A stretch of 64,000 bases of DNA, taken from assembly GCA_029844215.1 (NCBI GenBank), contig CM056726.1, positions 73,523,548-73,587,547 on the forward strand, in the 5' to 3' direction. Positions within the stretch are counted from its first letter, which is position 1, and each line of letters begins with the position of its first letter. Shown here in pieces: positions 10,934-20,732 of this stretch. This stretch comes from Przewalskia tangutica. Taxonomy: Eukaryota; Streptophyta; Magnoliopsida; Solanales; Solanaceae. Under the pieces are notes generated by a model. The model was given only the letters and a program-made list of their open reading frames with translations. It had not been told where the DNA came from and did not search any database. A program made the position numbers and the translations under genes.

Positions 10934-11640
10934 ATGCCTCCGCGTAGGCAAACTCGCCCGTGAGGCGCGCAGCGGCGGAGCCGCGAGTAGAGTTCAGAGG
11001 GTTACGAGGGCACGTGCCCAATCATCACCCGAGTTAGGTGCTTCATTCGGGATTTCTGCGACATCACTAGCCCCAGAAAGTTTAGCACGGCGCGCCTTAC
11101 TGCGCCATGATATTTGAACCTTCGCCCACGACAGAACAGAGAATATGGATTGCAAAGAGGCGACCGCATTAGCTATGGATTTAACTACAGAGAGTATACC
11201 GATGTACCGCGAGTCTTGATGAATATCAACGAGGGTTGTGCAAGAGTAGTTCTTCGATTAGGCTTGAGCATGGCTGCGTCACGAGCTTATACACGCAGCC
11301 GAGAAACGAGAGATCGACGGGTTAACCAAGGACAGCAGGAAGAGGACAGAGCAGAAGGTCCTTTGGTAACTTTCGGCGAAGTCGCCTCACCAAAGAGATT
11401 TGATATGCACCTCCGCCAAGGCAGTGGTCTTCCACGGATATCGTGATGTTCGAGTACGCAGAGTCGGGTCGTAACTCCGTGGCTTCCGGTTCACACAGGA
11501 TGCACGCCATCCCGGAATGCCGCTTTTAGTTAGTACTTGTTGTACTACGACCGCCGTGGTCCGATGTCGATAGAGTGTCCTCAGAGGAGGACTTAGCCTT
11601 CAGGATCGGTGGGTAGTTCGTCATCTTCCCTAGCTATGCG
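10934..11640 (+). pseudogene. TE-5 gag remnant with decayed zinc knuckle
   Basis: ATG at 10934 gives MPPRRQTRP and then a stop. The longest open piece, 11114-11446 (110 codons), is rich in R, E and Q (ETRDRRVNQGQQEE) and resembles the charged linker after a gag core. The recognisable core (WFDSW...FLPP) is absent. Near 11540-11580 a frame reads YYDRRGPMSIECP, a zinc knuckle in which a cysteine and the histidine are gone. TE-7 shows the same kind of change at 54796-54840. The damage therefore seems to predate both insertions, and the family probably relied on Gag from elsewhere. Confidence 0.65.
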
Positions 11641-12107
11641 CCCTACGGGGCAGGTTTGATTAGAACGACTAAGGGGAGGGAAGCAGTAGATATAGATATA
11701 TCTTTAACCCTCTAGAGATCAGTATGTGTGATAAGGTGAGTATACCTTAAGTGCTATGTTCTAATAGCGGTGTGTTAGTTGTGTTTAGAAATCATGATGG
11801 GTTAACCGAGTAAGATTTTGGGGGATAGATCAGGTGTGAGCCTTAGAATGTTTTACGTAAAGACCTTAGAGGTAAGGCCATCTCGAGTAAAGGTGTAGTG
11901 TTATGTTTGATCCTTATAGGAGTGCATAGTGCACATGAGCTATGTTTGTGGGATAAGTCCCTGAGTAGTGTGGAATGAAAGGGGGTAGTTGAGCTAAGAA
12001 GACCGCTAGGTTTTCATAACGTGATTAGTGAGAGTTTTCCTTCGGGGAGCTCGTATCGCGGCGCTAGTCGGGTTGAGGCCACGTTGGGTCAACCCGCGGT
12101 AGGTTTG
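11641..12107 (+). other. TE-5 body, stretch with no recognised feature
   Basis: About 470 bp between the gag remnant and the conserved middle block. Similar sequence occurs in TE-7 (54420-54795, minus) and partly in TE-6 (33220-33600). No protein motif was found in any frame. Confidence 0.6.
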
Positions 12108-12200
12108 GTGGTGGGGTCAGGTGGTCCCGCCTTGTGTTAGGGTTGTGAGGATGTTAGGCCCAAGTTTAGTTGACCAGCGTACGAGTTCGTGGATGCATTC
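12108..12200 (+). other. Post-gag block conserved between families P and Q
   Basis: Contains GTCAGGTGGTCCCGCCTTG and TTAGGCCCAAGTTTAGTTGA, then ACGAGTTCGTGGATGCATTC. Equivalent sequence lies after gag in TE-6, TE-7 and all three TE-4 bodies although their LTRs differ. No protein family is recognised, and no reading frame is kept open across copies. Confidence 0.7.
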
Positions 12201-12209
12201 GACCAGTAG

Positions 12210-12423
12210 TTGGGCCGAGGAGGTCAGCCGTGTTGTCTTCTAGCAAAGACCGTGTACTCGGCAGTGTTGTTTTATCAGAAAGGTTGTAAGGCTGCACGGG
12301 GTGCCTACCTTCACCTTATGGCAGACAGTGGAGCCCAGGGTAGGGCTGTTGTTGTTTTTGGAAGTTTTGCCAAGCATGTGTTAAGAACTCAAGTGAGTCT
12401 CAGAATCACATTCGCCCTCGCCG
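12210..12423 (+). pseudogene. Unassigned open stretch upstream of integrase remnant
   Basis: A frame open to about 12443 contains LLAKTVYSAVLFYQKGCKAA and GAYLHLM. TE-7 carries a related stretch on the minus strand within 54054-54403 (SSSKTVV...GAYLHLMTMKPVWLF). I do not recognise a domain. It could be a scrambled RNase H/integrase spacer or a small conserved peptide. It is kept here only because two separate copies share it. Confidence 0.4.
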
Positions 12424-13176
12424 ATGTTCGATTTCGAGGATAGTTGCGAGAAGTGTTGTCTTCTGTTGAAGGAGTGTTTGAGCTACCATTTCAGTGTTCG
12501 GATGTCGCCTTATGAAGCCTTGTTGGGGCGGATGTGTGAGATGCCGGTCGATTGGTTCGATGTTGGCAAGGTTCAGACAGTTGGTTCAGGCTTGTTCCAG
12601 CAGACTGTGGATAGTGTGAAGCTTGTCTAGAAGAAGTTCTGGCAGCTCAGAGGAAATCGTGCGGATAATCGGCGACGACGCTTAGAGTTCAGGTTGACGG
12701 TCGGTCTTCTTGAAAGTACCACCCCGGATTGGGTGTGACGAGCTTTGGAAAAACAGAGGAAACTTAGCCCGAGTTGTTTTGGGCCTTTTTAAGTTCATGT
12801 GAAGAATAGGCCAGGTTGCCTATATGTTAGCATTTGCCGTCCGACTTGGGAGGCAGTGCGTCCAGTCGTTCGTGTTATGTTCGAGATGGAAAACAGAGAT
12901 CCATCCAGAGTATTCCCAGCTAATGATAACCAAGTTGAAAATGATAACCCCGAGTTTTGGAGACTGAAGCAGTATCAGAAATGTGGTAAGAGTTCGAGTG
13001 TACGACAGCCTCAGGGATCGCATGTAGTCCGGTACCATGTGTTGGGTCGCCGGAGTGACACTAGAACCTCGCGGCAAAGTGACAAAAGTGGTATCGGGAA
13101 GAAGCAAGCATGTATGGCGAGCATAGATGTGACCATCTCTTTTGTTTGGAAAAAGTGTGGAGGAAGTATATTTTAG
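12424..13176 (+). pseudogene. TE-5 integrase C-terminal region, one frame with three stops
   Basis: The frame starting at 12424 reads YHFSVRMSPYEALLGRMCEM then PVDWFDVG, matching the YHSSI.MAPYEALYGRRCRSPIGWFDVG signature at the end of the Ty3/gypsy integrase core. It continues with a DNRRRRLEF segment, KLSPSCFGPF (the KLSPRYIGPF strand of the C-terminal domain) and RDPSRVFPANDNQVEN. The frame is unbroken to a TAG at 13174 except for in-frame stops at 12628, 12736 and 12790, so it decayed mainly by substitution. The integrase catalytic residues and zinc domain are not present. The chromodomain-like YPHLF tail seen in TE-2 is replaced by an unrelated basic end. Confidence 0.8.
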
Positions 13177-13341
13177 ACCCCGGTGAGAAGTGTTTTGTGG
13201 TGATGATTAGAGGTGTTTTTCCTCGTGGACTTGGATGTAAGTATTTTGCGCAGTTGTTTCTGTGGCCATTGTGGCAGGATTGTTTCGTAAGTATGGTAGT
13301 GAAGACTATACTGGCGCACGTTTGTTTTGAGACTTAGAAGG

Positions 13342-13376
13342 AACATTCGGGACGAATGTTTCTAAGGAGGGGAGAA
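13342..13376 (+). promoter_or_regulatory. TE-5 hairpin and polypurine tract
   Basis: Hairpin arms AACATTCG/CGAATGTT with loop GGA (13342-13360), then AAGGAGGGGAGAA ending at the 3' LTR. This is the primer for plus-strand DNA. Confidence 0.88.
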
Positions 13377-16300
13377 TGTTATACCCCGTATTTCCAGAGT
13401 ATGTACGTAAGGACGTACGTAGAAAATTTGAAACTTGAGAAAGTGGCTTGGCCGAATTTTATTTGTGCACAACACCCGGTTAGAGTCGTTTTTCGACGAA
13501 ACGTTTTCACAGCTTTCGTAGGGGAATTTCCGGCTATGACATTTCTAATTTTTGCGGATTTTTCCGAGAGACGAAACATTTTGGACCAACAAGAGGGCGA
13601 CACTTGTCACCCTCTAATTGGTGGGAGTGGGCGGTAGTGTAGTGGACGAATTGGCCTTGTTGGTCAAGGGGAGTTGGTAGGATATTTTGTGTGTTAGTTG
13701 GTCAAGGACACTTGGGTGAATCTTGGCCTTACACTTGTGTAGCACTTGGCTCAATCTTGGCCATTGGTTGGCCTTCACTTGGCCTATAAATACCCATCCC
13801 TTTGAAGACTTATTCATCCATTCCTAAATAATCCTAAGTGTAAAATCCCTCCCTCTCCCCTCTTGTTGACTCTCGTCCAAGAGCCCCTCTCCCCCTTTGA
13901 AAGGCCCCTGGCCGAGAGCCCTCTACCCCCCCCTCCTAGTAGTGTGGCCGTGGGGTGCCCCCCCCTAGCCTAGTTGCTTTCGTATAATACCCCCCCTCTC
14001 TTGGTAGAAATACTCTCAAAAGTATTGTTATAATGCCCAAATTACCTTAGCCGTATACCTTGTAGGATTCTAAGGTTATACGTATACGAAAAGCCCAGAA
14101 ATACTATTATACTTCCCTTCCGTCACAAAAACCGAAACCCTAAGGAAAATCTCCACGCTTAGTTGGAGTATTAAGAAGTTGGTTAGAACTTCTAAGGGTT
14201 GGTTGGAGCGGTGGAGCACACGAGGTGAGCTAAACCTTGCTCAGATCGACATTTAAACTCGGATAATTATGGGCTTATCGAGGTAAATATCTTGTCCTCT
14301 ATTGTAATTGGAAATTACATGATTGTTAGACTATATAGTTGAAGTATACTATATATAGAACTGAACGTTGTTGTCGGCAATGTCTTTGGACTTAAGCTGA
14401 ATAATAAGAAACCTTTTCGAAAGAAGAGTCTTGAATCAGATTTACATAGGATCAGACATGAGACTTGTGTAGCTTTTCGTGGAGTAGAATTGTACCCGTC
14501 GTTAGATGTATAACCCCGTTGGCTTGGTAGCCTACCGATAAAGCGAGGAGATTTACGCTGCCATGGGGAGGTTGCCGAATTTTCGTAGAATGTTCTACGG
14601 CGGATCTAAATGTTAATAAGCGCCTTGTGGCCATATAGGTTGAAGTAATACGTGTGGCGCGACCCATGGCTAAGGAGTAGCCGGTTTGAAGTACTTGAGC
14701 GTTTGCTATTAGTCGATACTCGTCGCGAGGTATGTGAACCTCTTCCTATCTCTTCTAGCATGATATGTGTGAACTATGTAGTACGGTAGACGTACATGTG
14801 CTAAATGTATTTGATTGGTGTAAAACATAAAGTGTTATAACGGCTTTATGGAAGTTGGTTATAACAGCTTTATGTTGGTAAGAAAATACATGTGGTTTTT
14901 AAAAGGTAACTGATTTGAACTATAACTGGCTTGTTATGTATTAATAAAGAACTTGAAGTATTTCAAAAGATTTTTGAATCATTTTGAAAGAAGAAGTAAT
15001 ACTTGGTTTTTGAAACCTTAAGAGTTATACTAGCTTTATGGGAAGTTAGGTATAACGGCTTAAGAATGTTTTACTGATTTCGGAAATCAGAATGTGTATC
15101 GACAAACCACTGCAGCGTTAATAAAAGGAAATGTTTTGACAGATTAAGTATTATTAAAACCAGTAGAAACTTCCATCTGCATAGAAGCTAAGATGAGACA
15201 AAATGATATTTCCTAGATCACATTTCAGAATAAGATTGTTATAAACAAGAATATCCTACTCACATATAAGACTTATGTTTCTCAGATTGTTTAAAAGAGA
15301 ATTATATTCTTAAATGAATAAGACTATGAACTACGAAACCTTTCTAAAATAAGAAACTTGAACATTGGAAATTAGGCAAACTTGAACATTGGAAAAGAAT
15401 GTTGCTACTTGATTTTACAAAGAGAAGTAATTGATTTACTTTGAAAAAGATAATCACTCTATTTTTATATACTACGGGTATTGTGTGATTTTTGTGAAGT
15501 AACGTATCTTTTAAAGATTTAATGTATGAAGTACTTTGGGGATAAAATGCGAACTTGTTAGTAGAAAGTACCTTGTGTGAATAACTTGATTGTATTGGTT
15601 TGTGATAGCCTTGTAATACTTTCTTGTTGATTTGATGAGTAAGCATGTTAGGATGCTACGTGTGTTAGTATCTTGTGATTATTATGTAAGGGGGTTATTA
15701 TTGTTGTGCTTACGTTGTTAAACGTTAAGCCCGTTGTAACGGTTATTGTATCACATACCCCTTTGACTTATTATACCGAGGGCTTGCCACCCTTGATGCG
15801 GGTCTTTACGGCCTACGCGGTCCTCGTGACTATCGCGAGCGCGGTAGCTCCAGGATTGATCATTCCGGTGTTTAGCCTGACGCGGGGATTCCTATGCGGT
15901 CTGCTGAGACTATGCGGTCTTTTGAGACTATGCGGTGCGCGGAGCCTAGGCGGATACCGGGGTTAAGCTGCGCCGATGCGGGTATACCTCAGCGTGCAGG
16001 ACCATGATTCGAGGAATACCTCATGCGGGTCCGCTGGGACCTATGCGCGAGTCGCGAGAGTTCCGAGGATAGACGCACATTGATATTGCGGGCGAGTGGC
16101 CGCCGATCATGTGGTGCGGCCTAGAAAGACCTCGGATACGCTTGTGGTATTTTTGGCACCGTGGGTCTTAGTAGTCGGCTATGCCTTCGCATTTGCCCCG
16201 CACGGTTTTATTGTGATAACTTTGAGGCGTGAGTCCCCGACTTGACATGACCGCTTATTTATTGTGAATCGTAGTTTGGTTATCATACATGTCTCCCGCT

Positions 16301-16775
16301 TTATATAGACTACTATGATTTCATTTACGTGATTTATTTTCGCCACATACTTGGTACTGCCAGATCGACTCCTTCGGGCCGTTCATGCCGCAGTAAAGGT
16401 ACACCCGCCGTTGATCCTCGCTCTTAGGGTCACAGCCGGTTGGGAAAGCTCCGTTTCTCCGAGGCTTATCTTCGTATAGTCCCTGTCGTTGTAGGTATTT
16501 ACATTCGTGGTATGGCGGGCCCCGTCCCGCCATTGTTGTCGATCTTTCTTAGAGGTCCGTAGTAATCACAAGTGTGGTTTGTAAAAAGGATTAAACTGTT
16601 CATGTTGAAAGTTGTTATTTACATATATGCCGAAAGGCAAGTCTTTCTCAGATTATTGTTTCATATTTCATAATATGTCTTGTATCGTTTTATGTTCCGC
16701 TGATTACTCTGATGTTGTATCACTAGGGTGCCCGGGGTAAGGCACCAGTCACGGGCCCGGAATCGGGTCGTGACA
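13377..16775 (+). mobile_element. TE-5 3' LTR
   Basis: 3399 bp, the same blocks as the 5' LTR, ending CGGGTCGTGACA before the right TSD. Differences from the 5' LTR are mostly one- to four-base indels at CG, CAG/CTG and homopolymer positions, for example in the GC-rich block 15835-16130. Confidence 0.93.
13785..13792 (+). promoter_or_regulatory. TATA box, TE-5 3' LTR
   Basis: TATAAATA in the same context as in the 5' LTR. It could drive read-out into TE-4 DNA. Confidence 0.7.
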
Positions 16776-16780
16776 TTGAT
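16776..16780. repeat. TSD of TE-5, right copy (TTGAT)
   Basis: Follows GTGACA, the end of the 3' LTR; partner of 7362-7366. Confidence 0.95.
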
Positions 16781-17116
16781 TCTCAAAAGTCATTATTTGA
16801 AGAGTATGGAACTTATTAATATTATGGAAATTTATTTTTACGGATTTGGTCATGTGGGGCCCACCCGAGGAAATTTTACATTTTTGTGGGGCCCACGAGG
16901 GTTACGGAATTTTATGGACGAATGAGAGGGCGACACGTGGCACCCCCTCATGTGGTCTTGGACGAAAATGCAAGGGGTAGAATGGTCATTTGACCTATGT
17001 AGATGATAAGTCTTTCAAGCTTGACATAATTGACTAGTCAACTTGCCACATAAGCTTAATCCTTGTGATAATCATCCTAACCTCACATTTGTGGACATCT
17101 AAACCCTCCATTGTGT

Positions 17117-17124
17117 TATAAGTA
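17117..17124 (+). promoter_or_regulatory. Probable TATA box of LTRa
   Basis: TATAAGTA occupies the place of the family P TATA box, followed by GTCTTGAAGACTTAG as in relatives. It is a weaker match than TATAAATA. Confidence 0.5.
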
Positions 17125-18933
17125 TACTACTAGTAGCAAGACAAGGTCTTGAAGACTTAGAAAAAAATTCACAACACTTTGTGCTAGCCTTAGTGCTCTC
17201 GGGTTTGAGCATCCCCTCACACAAAAAATTTGTAATCTTGTTCCTTTGTCCACAAGACTTTAAACCAAGGTTCCTAAGAGTGTTGTAAGGTTATCTCAAT
17301 AGAAATATTTCGGAAAAAACGTATTTTTACGTTAGTCGCAAGGCGGAAACTAAGTGAGTTCTTCAACTTTGAAGATGGAACTTGAAGATGGGTTCTTCAT
17401 AGGCCTCTAAGGAGTGCTTGGAGCGGATTGGAACCTAAGGAAATGAGCTAAGAATTGCTAAGGCGCGACTTTGAATCTTGGAAATTTTAAGGGCTTTGAA
17501 AGGTATAAATTTTGTCGTTTTAGCAATTAAGCTTACTTATTGATTGTAGCTATGGTTATTAGCAAGCATGAGTTATATATTATGAAGTTTGATTATTATG
17601 TTGGCTATTGGAACCCTAATCCGAAAACTAGCATGTTTAGCTTTAAGATTGGAATTCAAGTTGATTATTAGTTTAAGTCGTCGCATGTTGAATAAAGAAG
17701 GAAATTGTAGTTGTTGAAGTAGTTATGACTAAATAACATGTTGACCTTAGAACTTGGAATTGGAAAAGGATTGGAAAAGACGTAGTGTTATTGGTTATAT
17801 GTTGGCCGAGAATGGCTAGTAAAGTATTATACTTTTTGGTATGAATTGTGGGGCGGAATTTTACATGTATTGTAAGGCGTGTAATCCCCTTTGTTTGGTT
17901 GTTGTTTGGAGCCTTAAATGTGGCTTGTTGGTTATTGTATTCGGCCTTGAAAAAGGTGGCAAAGTGAGTAGAAACAAAGGAAGTGCTGCCCGATTTTCCG
18001 TAGAATTAGAGACCGTATACTTAGTATTATTCTACGTTAAAGGCTAGAAGTTGATAGTCTTGTTGTGACCATTATAGGTTGACACTTCTACGTACGGCGT
18101 ATTCGGCTTAGCTTGTGGATTTAGCCGAAAAGGTATGTGAACTATCTCCTCTTCTAGCATGATTCCTTAAGATTAAGAAAGTATGTTCTACTCCTTAAAT
18201 GATTCATTCCTTGGTTGTATTTGGATTGCCTAGAATAGAAATTGTTCTATGTACTTCCTTGATTGTACTTTGATGTTAAATTGTAAGTTGTAAAATCCAT
18301 TTTCTTAGTGAAGTTTGGATTCTTAAAGGTGAAGGTATTTTTCTTAAAGTACATAGAGACTTGAAAAGGAAGTGGTTTCCAAATCTTTTGGCTAGTGCCT
18401 TAGTTCTAAAACCTAAAGGTCATTATAATGACTTTAGGGAAGTCAAAGGAGTGATTTACTTATTTGATTTAAAAGAGGAGAAATGACATGATTTAAGAGA
18501 AGTAACTTGCGTTAAGGGTGAAGTTACTTGAGGTTTAAAAAGTAGAAGAAAACTTGTTTTCTAACTATTAAGAGACTTGAAGTATTTTGAAAGTTGAGAA
18601 CTTGATTTGTAAGTATGTGATACTTGGTTTTAATAGTATAAGTCTCTTGGTTATTAAAGGAATGGATATCTAAAACCATAAAGGGTTATAACGGCTTTAT
18701 GGGAAGTTGGTTATAACGGCTTTATGGAAGGTTTAGAAAGTTGTCTATTTTGATTAAATCGGCATAAGTTGCCTAGATTGTGAAAATTTGGAGTTACTTG
18801 ATTTCAAGCTTTGAAATGAGTTTTCTAAAAGTGTAGTAACTTACTTTGAAAAATAGACACGCCTTTATACTACGTGTTAGTATCTTGGGGCTTTACATAG
18901 AAAGGAGTCTTTTATAAAAGAATGTACGTACGT

Positions 18934-19352
18934 AGTACTTTGGCTTGATAAATTGAAAATTTGTCTAAGTGTGCCTTGATAAGTACTTTGACTTGTTAAA
19001 AGAGAATTATTCTATGTATGCCTTGATTAGTACTTTGGCTTGATAAATTGAAAATTTGTCTAAGTGTGCCTTGATAAGTACTTTGACTTGTTAAAAGAGA
19101 ATTATTCTATGTATGCCTTGATTAGTACTTTGGCTTGATAAATTGAGAATTTGTCTAAGTGTGCCTTGATAAGTACTCTGACTTGTTAAAAGAGAATTTT
19201 TCTATGTATGCCTTGAATAAGTACTTTGGCTTGATTAATTGAGAATTAGTCTAAGTGTGCCTTGATAAGTACTTTGGCTTGATTGATTGTGAATCATTCT
19301 AAGTGTGCCTTGGTAAGGACTTTGGCTTGTTAATTGAGGATTTGCCTATGTG
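18934..19352 (+). repeat. 47-bp tandem array with two alternating unit types (LTRa)
   Basis: Units start AGTACTTTGGCTTGATAAAT or AGTACTTTGACTTGTTAAAA and alternate, giving a higher-order period of about 94 bp. There are about nine subunits, the last ones more diverged. The same array is in LTRb, c and d. Confidence 0.9.
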
Positions 19353-19446
19353 TCTTTGAAATAGCGGTTGTGTGCTATTGGAATATCGATCGTTCGGTCA
19401 TTCCCGGGTTTGTGGCATTTGCGGTCCGTGGAATTGCTACCCACGA

Positions 19447-19629
19447 TGCGAGGAATACCTCATGCGGGTCCGTAAGGACTTATGCGGGTGAAATAGTCCC
19501 ATGCGGGCGGGTCCAGCCTATGCGAGGAATACCTCATGCGAGTCCGTACGGGCTTATGCGGGTGAAATAGTCCCATGCGAGGAATACCTCACGCGGGTCC
19601 ACGCGGCCTATGCGGGTGAAATAGTCCCA
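19447..19629 (+). repeat. GC-rich array of short hairpins (LTRa)
   Basis: Three units of about 60 bp, each with GAGGAATACCTC (4-bp stem), GTCCGTAAGGAC or a variant (4-bp stem with GTAA loop) and GGGTGAAATAGTCCC. It lies more than 2 kb downstream of the TATA box, so it would be in the transcript leader. Confidence 0.85.
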
Positions 19630-20537
19630 GGAGTAGGATGGTTAAATGATACTGCGGGCGGATGGTCCTGTTTTGATCATGAGCTTCCTATTTTATATTG
19701 TAAGGATACTACTGTTTACTCTCATTGTTAGTAAGGCACAATGTGTTGTAATTTGATTATCATATATGTCCCCGGATTTGATTGTGTTACCCTATGGTCA
19801 TGCTTTTACGATGTGGGATTCCGGGGCATGAGACCACGAGGCATTTAGGACACAGGGAGGGGGACTGGGTGTTCATGTATCCTTATTGGTGTTATTACAT
19901 CATGGACTGCCGGCAGTGAGGAAGGATTCCACGGGCATGATTGATATTATGGGCGTGAGACCCATAGTTATATTTGAGTAATGACCTTGAGGGCCTGCGT
20001 CCCTGACTTGATATGACTGCTTATGTGTTATGTACTGTAGGTTGGCTATCATACATGTCTCCTGTTTTGTTTAGACTGTTATGATTTTATTACAGTACTT
20101 ACTGTTCACATACTTGGTACATTCTTCGTACTGACCTCCTTCGGGGGGCTGCGTTCATGCCGCAGGTTTAGGTACGCTGTTTGGTGATCGGCAGGTGTAG
20201 GATCCTGCTCAGGATTTTTGGATAGCTCCCTCTGTCCAGGAGTTTATCTTTTGGTATATATCCTTGATGTGCTTTATGCAGTTTTGAGTGCAGCGGGGCC
20301 TTGTCCGTCATATTTCGCTTAACTCACAAGTGCGTATTCATATGTGGGATTGAACTCATGTACGGTGTATTGTCTTTTGTTTATGTATATATGGCAGCCT
20401 TGTCGGCTTTGCCCTTGCACGTACGTGTTTTTAAAAAAAAAAAGAGGTGTTCTTTAATTTCCGCAGTTTACTTGCGTTGTTAAGGTAAGGTGCCTGTGTA
20501 GGGCACGATCCACGAGCGAGGTTGGGGTGTGACAGAG

Positions 20538-20548
20538 TGGTATCGAGC
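20538..20548 (+). promoter_or_regulatory. Primer-binding site of TE-4 body a
   Basis: TGGTATCGAGC shortly after the LTRa end, missing one A relative to the initiator-Met tRNA site. Confidence 0.85.
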
Positions 20549-20732
20549 GATCGATCCTCGGAATGTTTACTGACCGTGTCTAGTAAGTCTTGATTATCGG
20601 TGTGTTGCGCGCCACACCCATAAACAGGAGGCTACAGACATTTAGAGTTGGTTTCTATTCTTCTCACTCTAAGATCGTGCCATAGAGGTGTTAGTAAGAT
20701 AATTCCTCTCGACGTATTGTTGTGTTACGCTT

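Larger units (their letters stand above)
7367..16775 (+). mobile_element. TE-5: complete non-autonomous LTR element, family P
   Basis: A 9409-bp element with LTRs of 3363 and 3399 bp around a body of only 2647 bp. It has TSD TTGAT on both sides, a primer site at 10734 and a polypurine tract at 13364-13376. The two LTRs are identical over about 175 bp at their starts except for a single base near 7553, so the insertion is young. The body holds a ruined gag, an unassigned middle and the integrase C-terminal end. Protease, reverse transcriptase, RNase H and the integrase catalytic core are all missing, so it cannot copy itself alone. TE-7 has the same architecture, so this deletion form itself was mobile. 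Confidence 0.93.
16781..20534 (+). mobile_element. TE-4 LTRa, main part
   Basis: Resumes with TCTCAAAAGTCATTATTTGA, as in LTRb at 22611, and ends GGGGTGTGACA before a primer site. Blocks: two GTGGGGCCCAC motifs near 16855-16890, a TATA-like box, a leader with AAGGTATGTGAAC near 18131, CATAAAG/CTTTATG at 18677-18701, the 47-bp tandem array, the GC-rich hairpin array and a T/C-rich end. Total LTR length without TE-5 is about 3.9 kb. Confidence 0.92.

Noticed and set aside
17841..18047. 68-codon open frame present almost unchanged in all four TE-4 LTRs (also 23663, 38773, 60700).
   Set aside because: The copies descend from one recent multimer, so identity is expected without selection. It has no known motif, and it sits in the LTR leader about 700 bp past the TATA box. 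Not called a gene.
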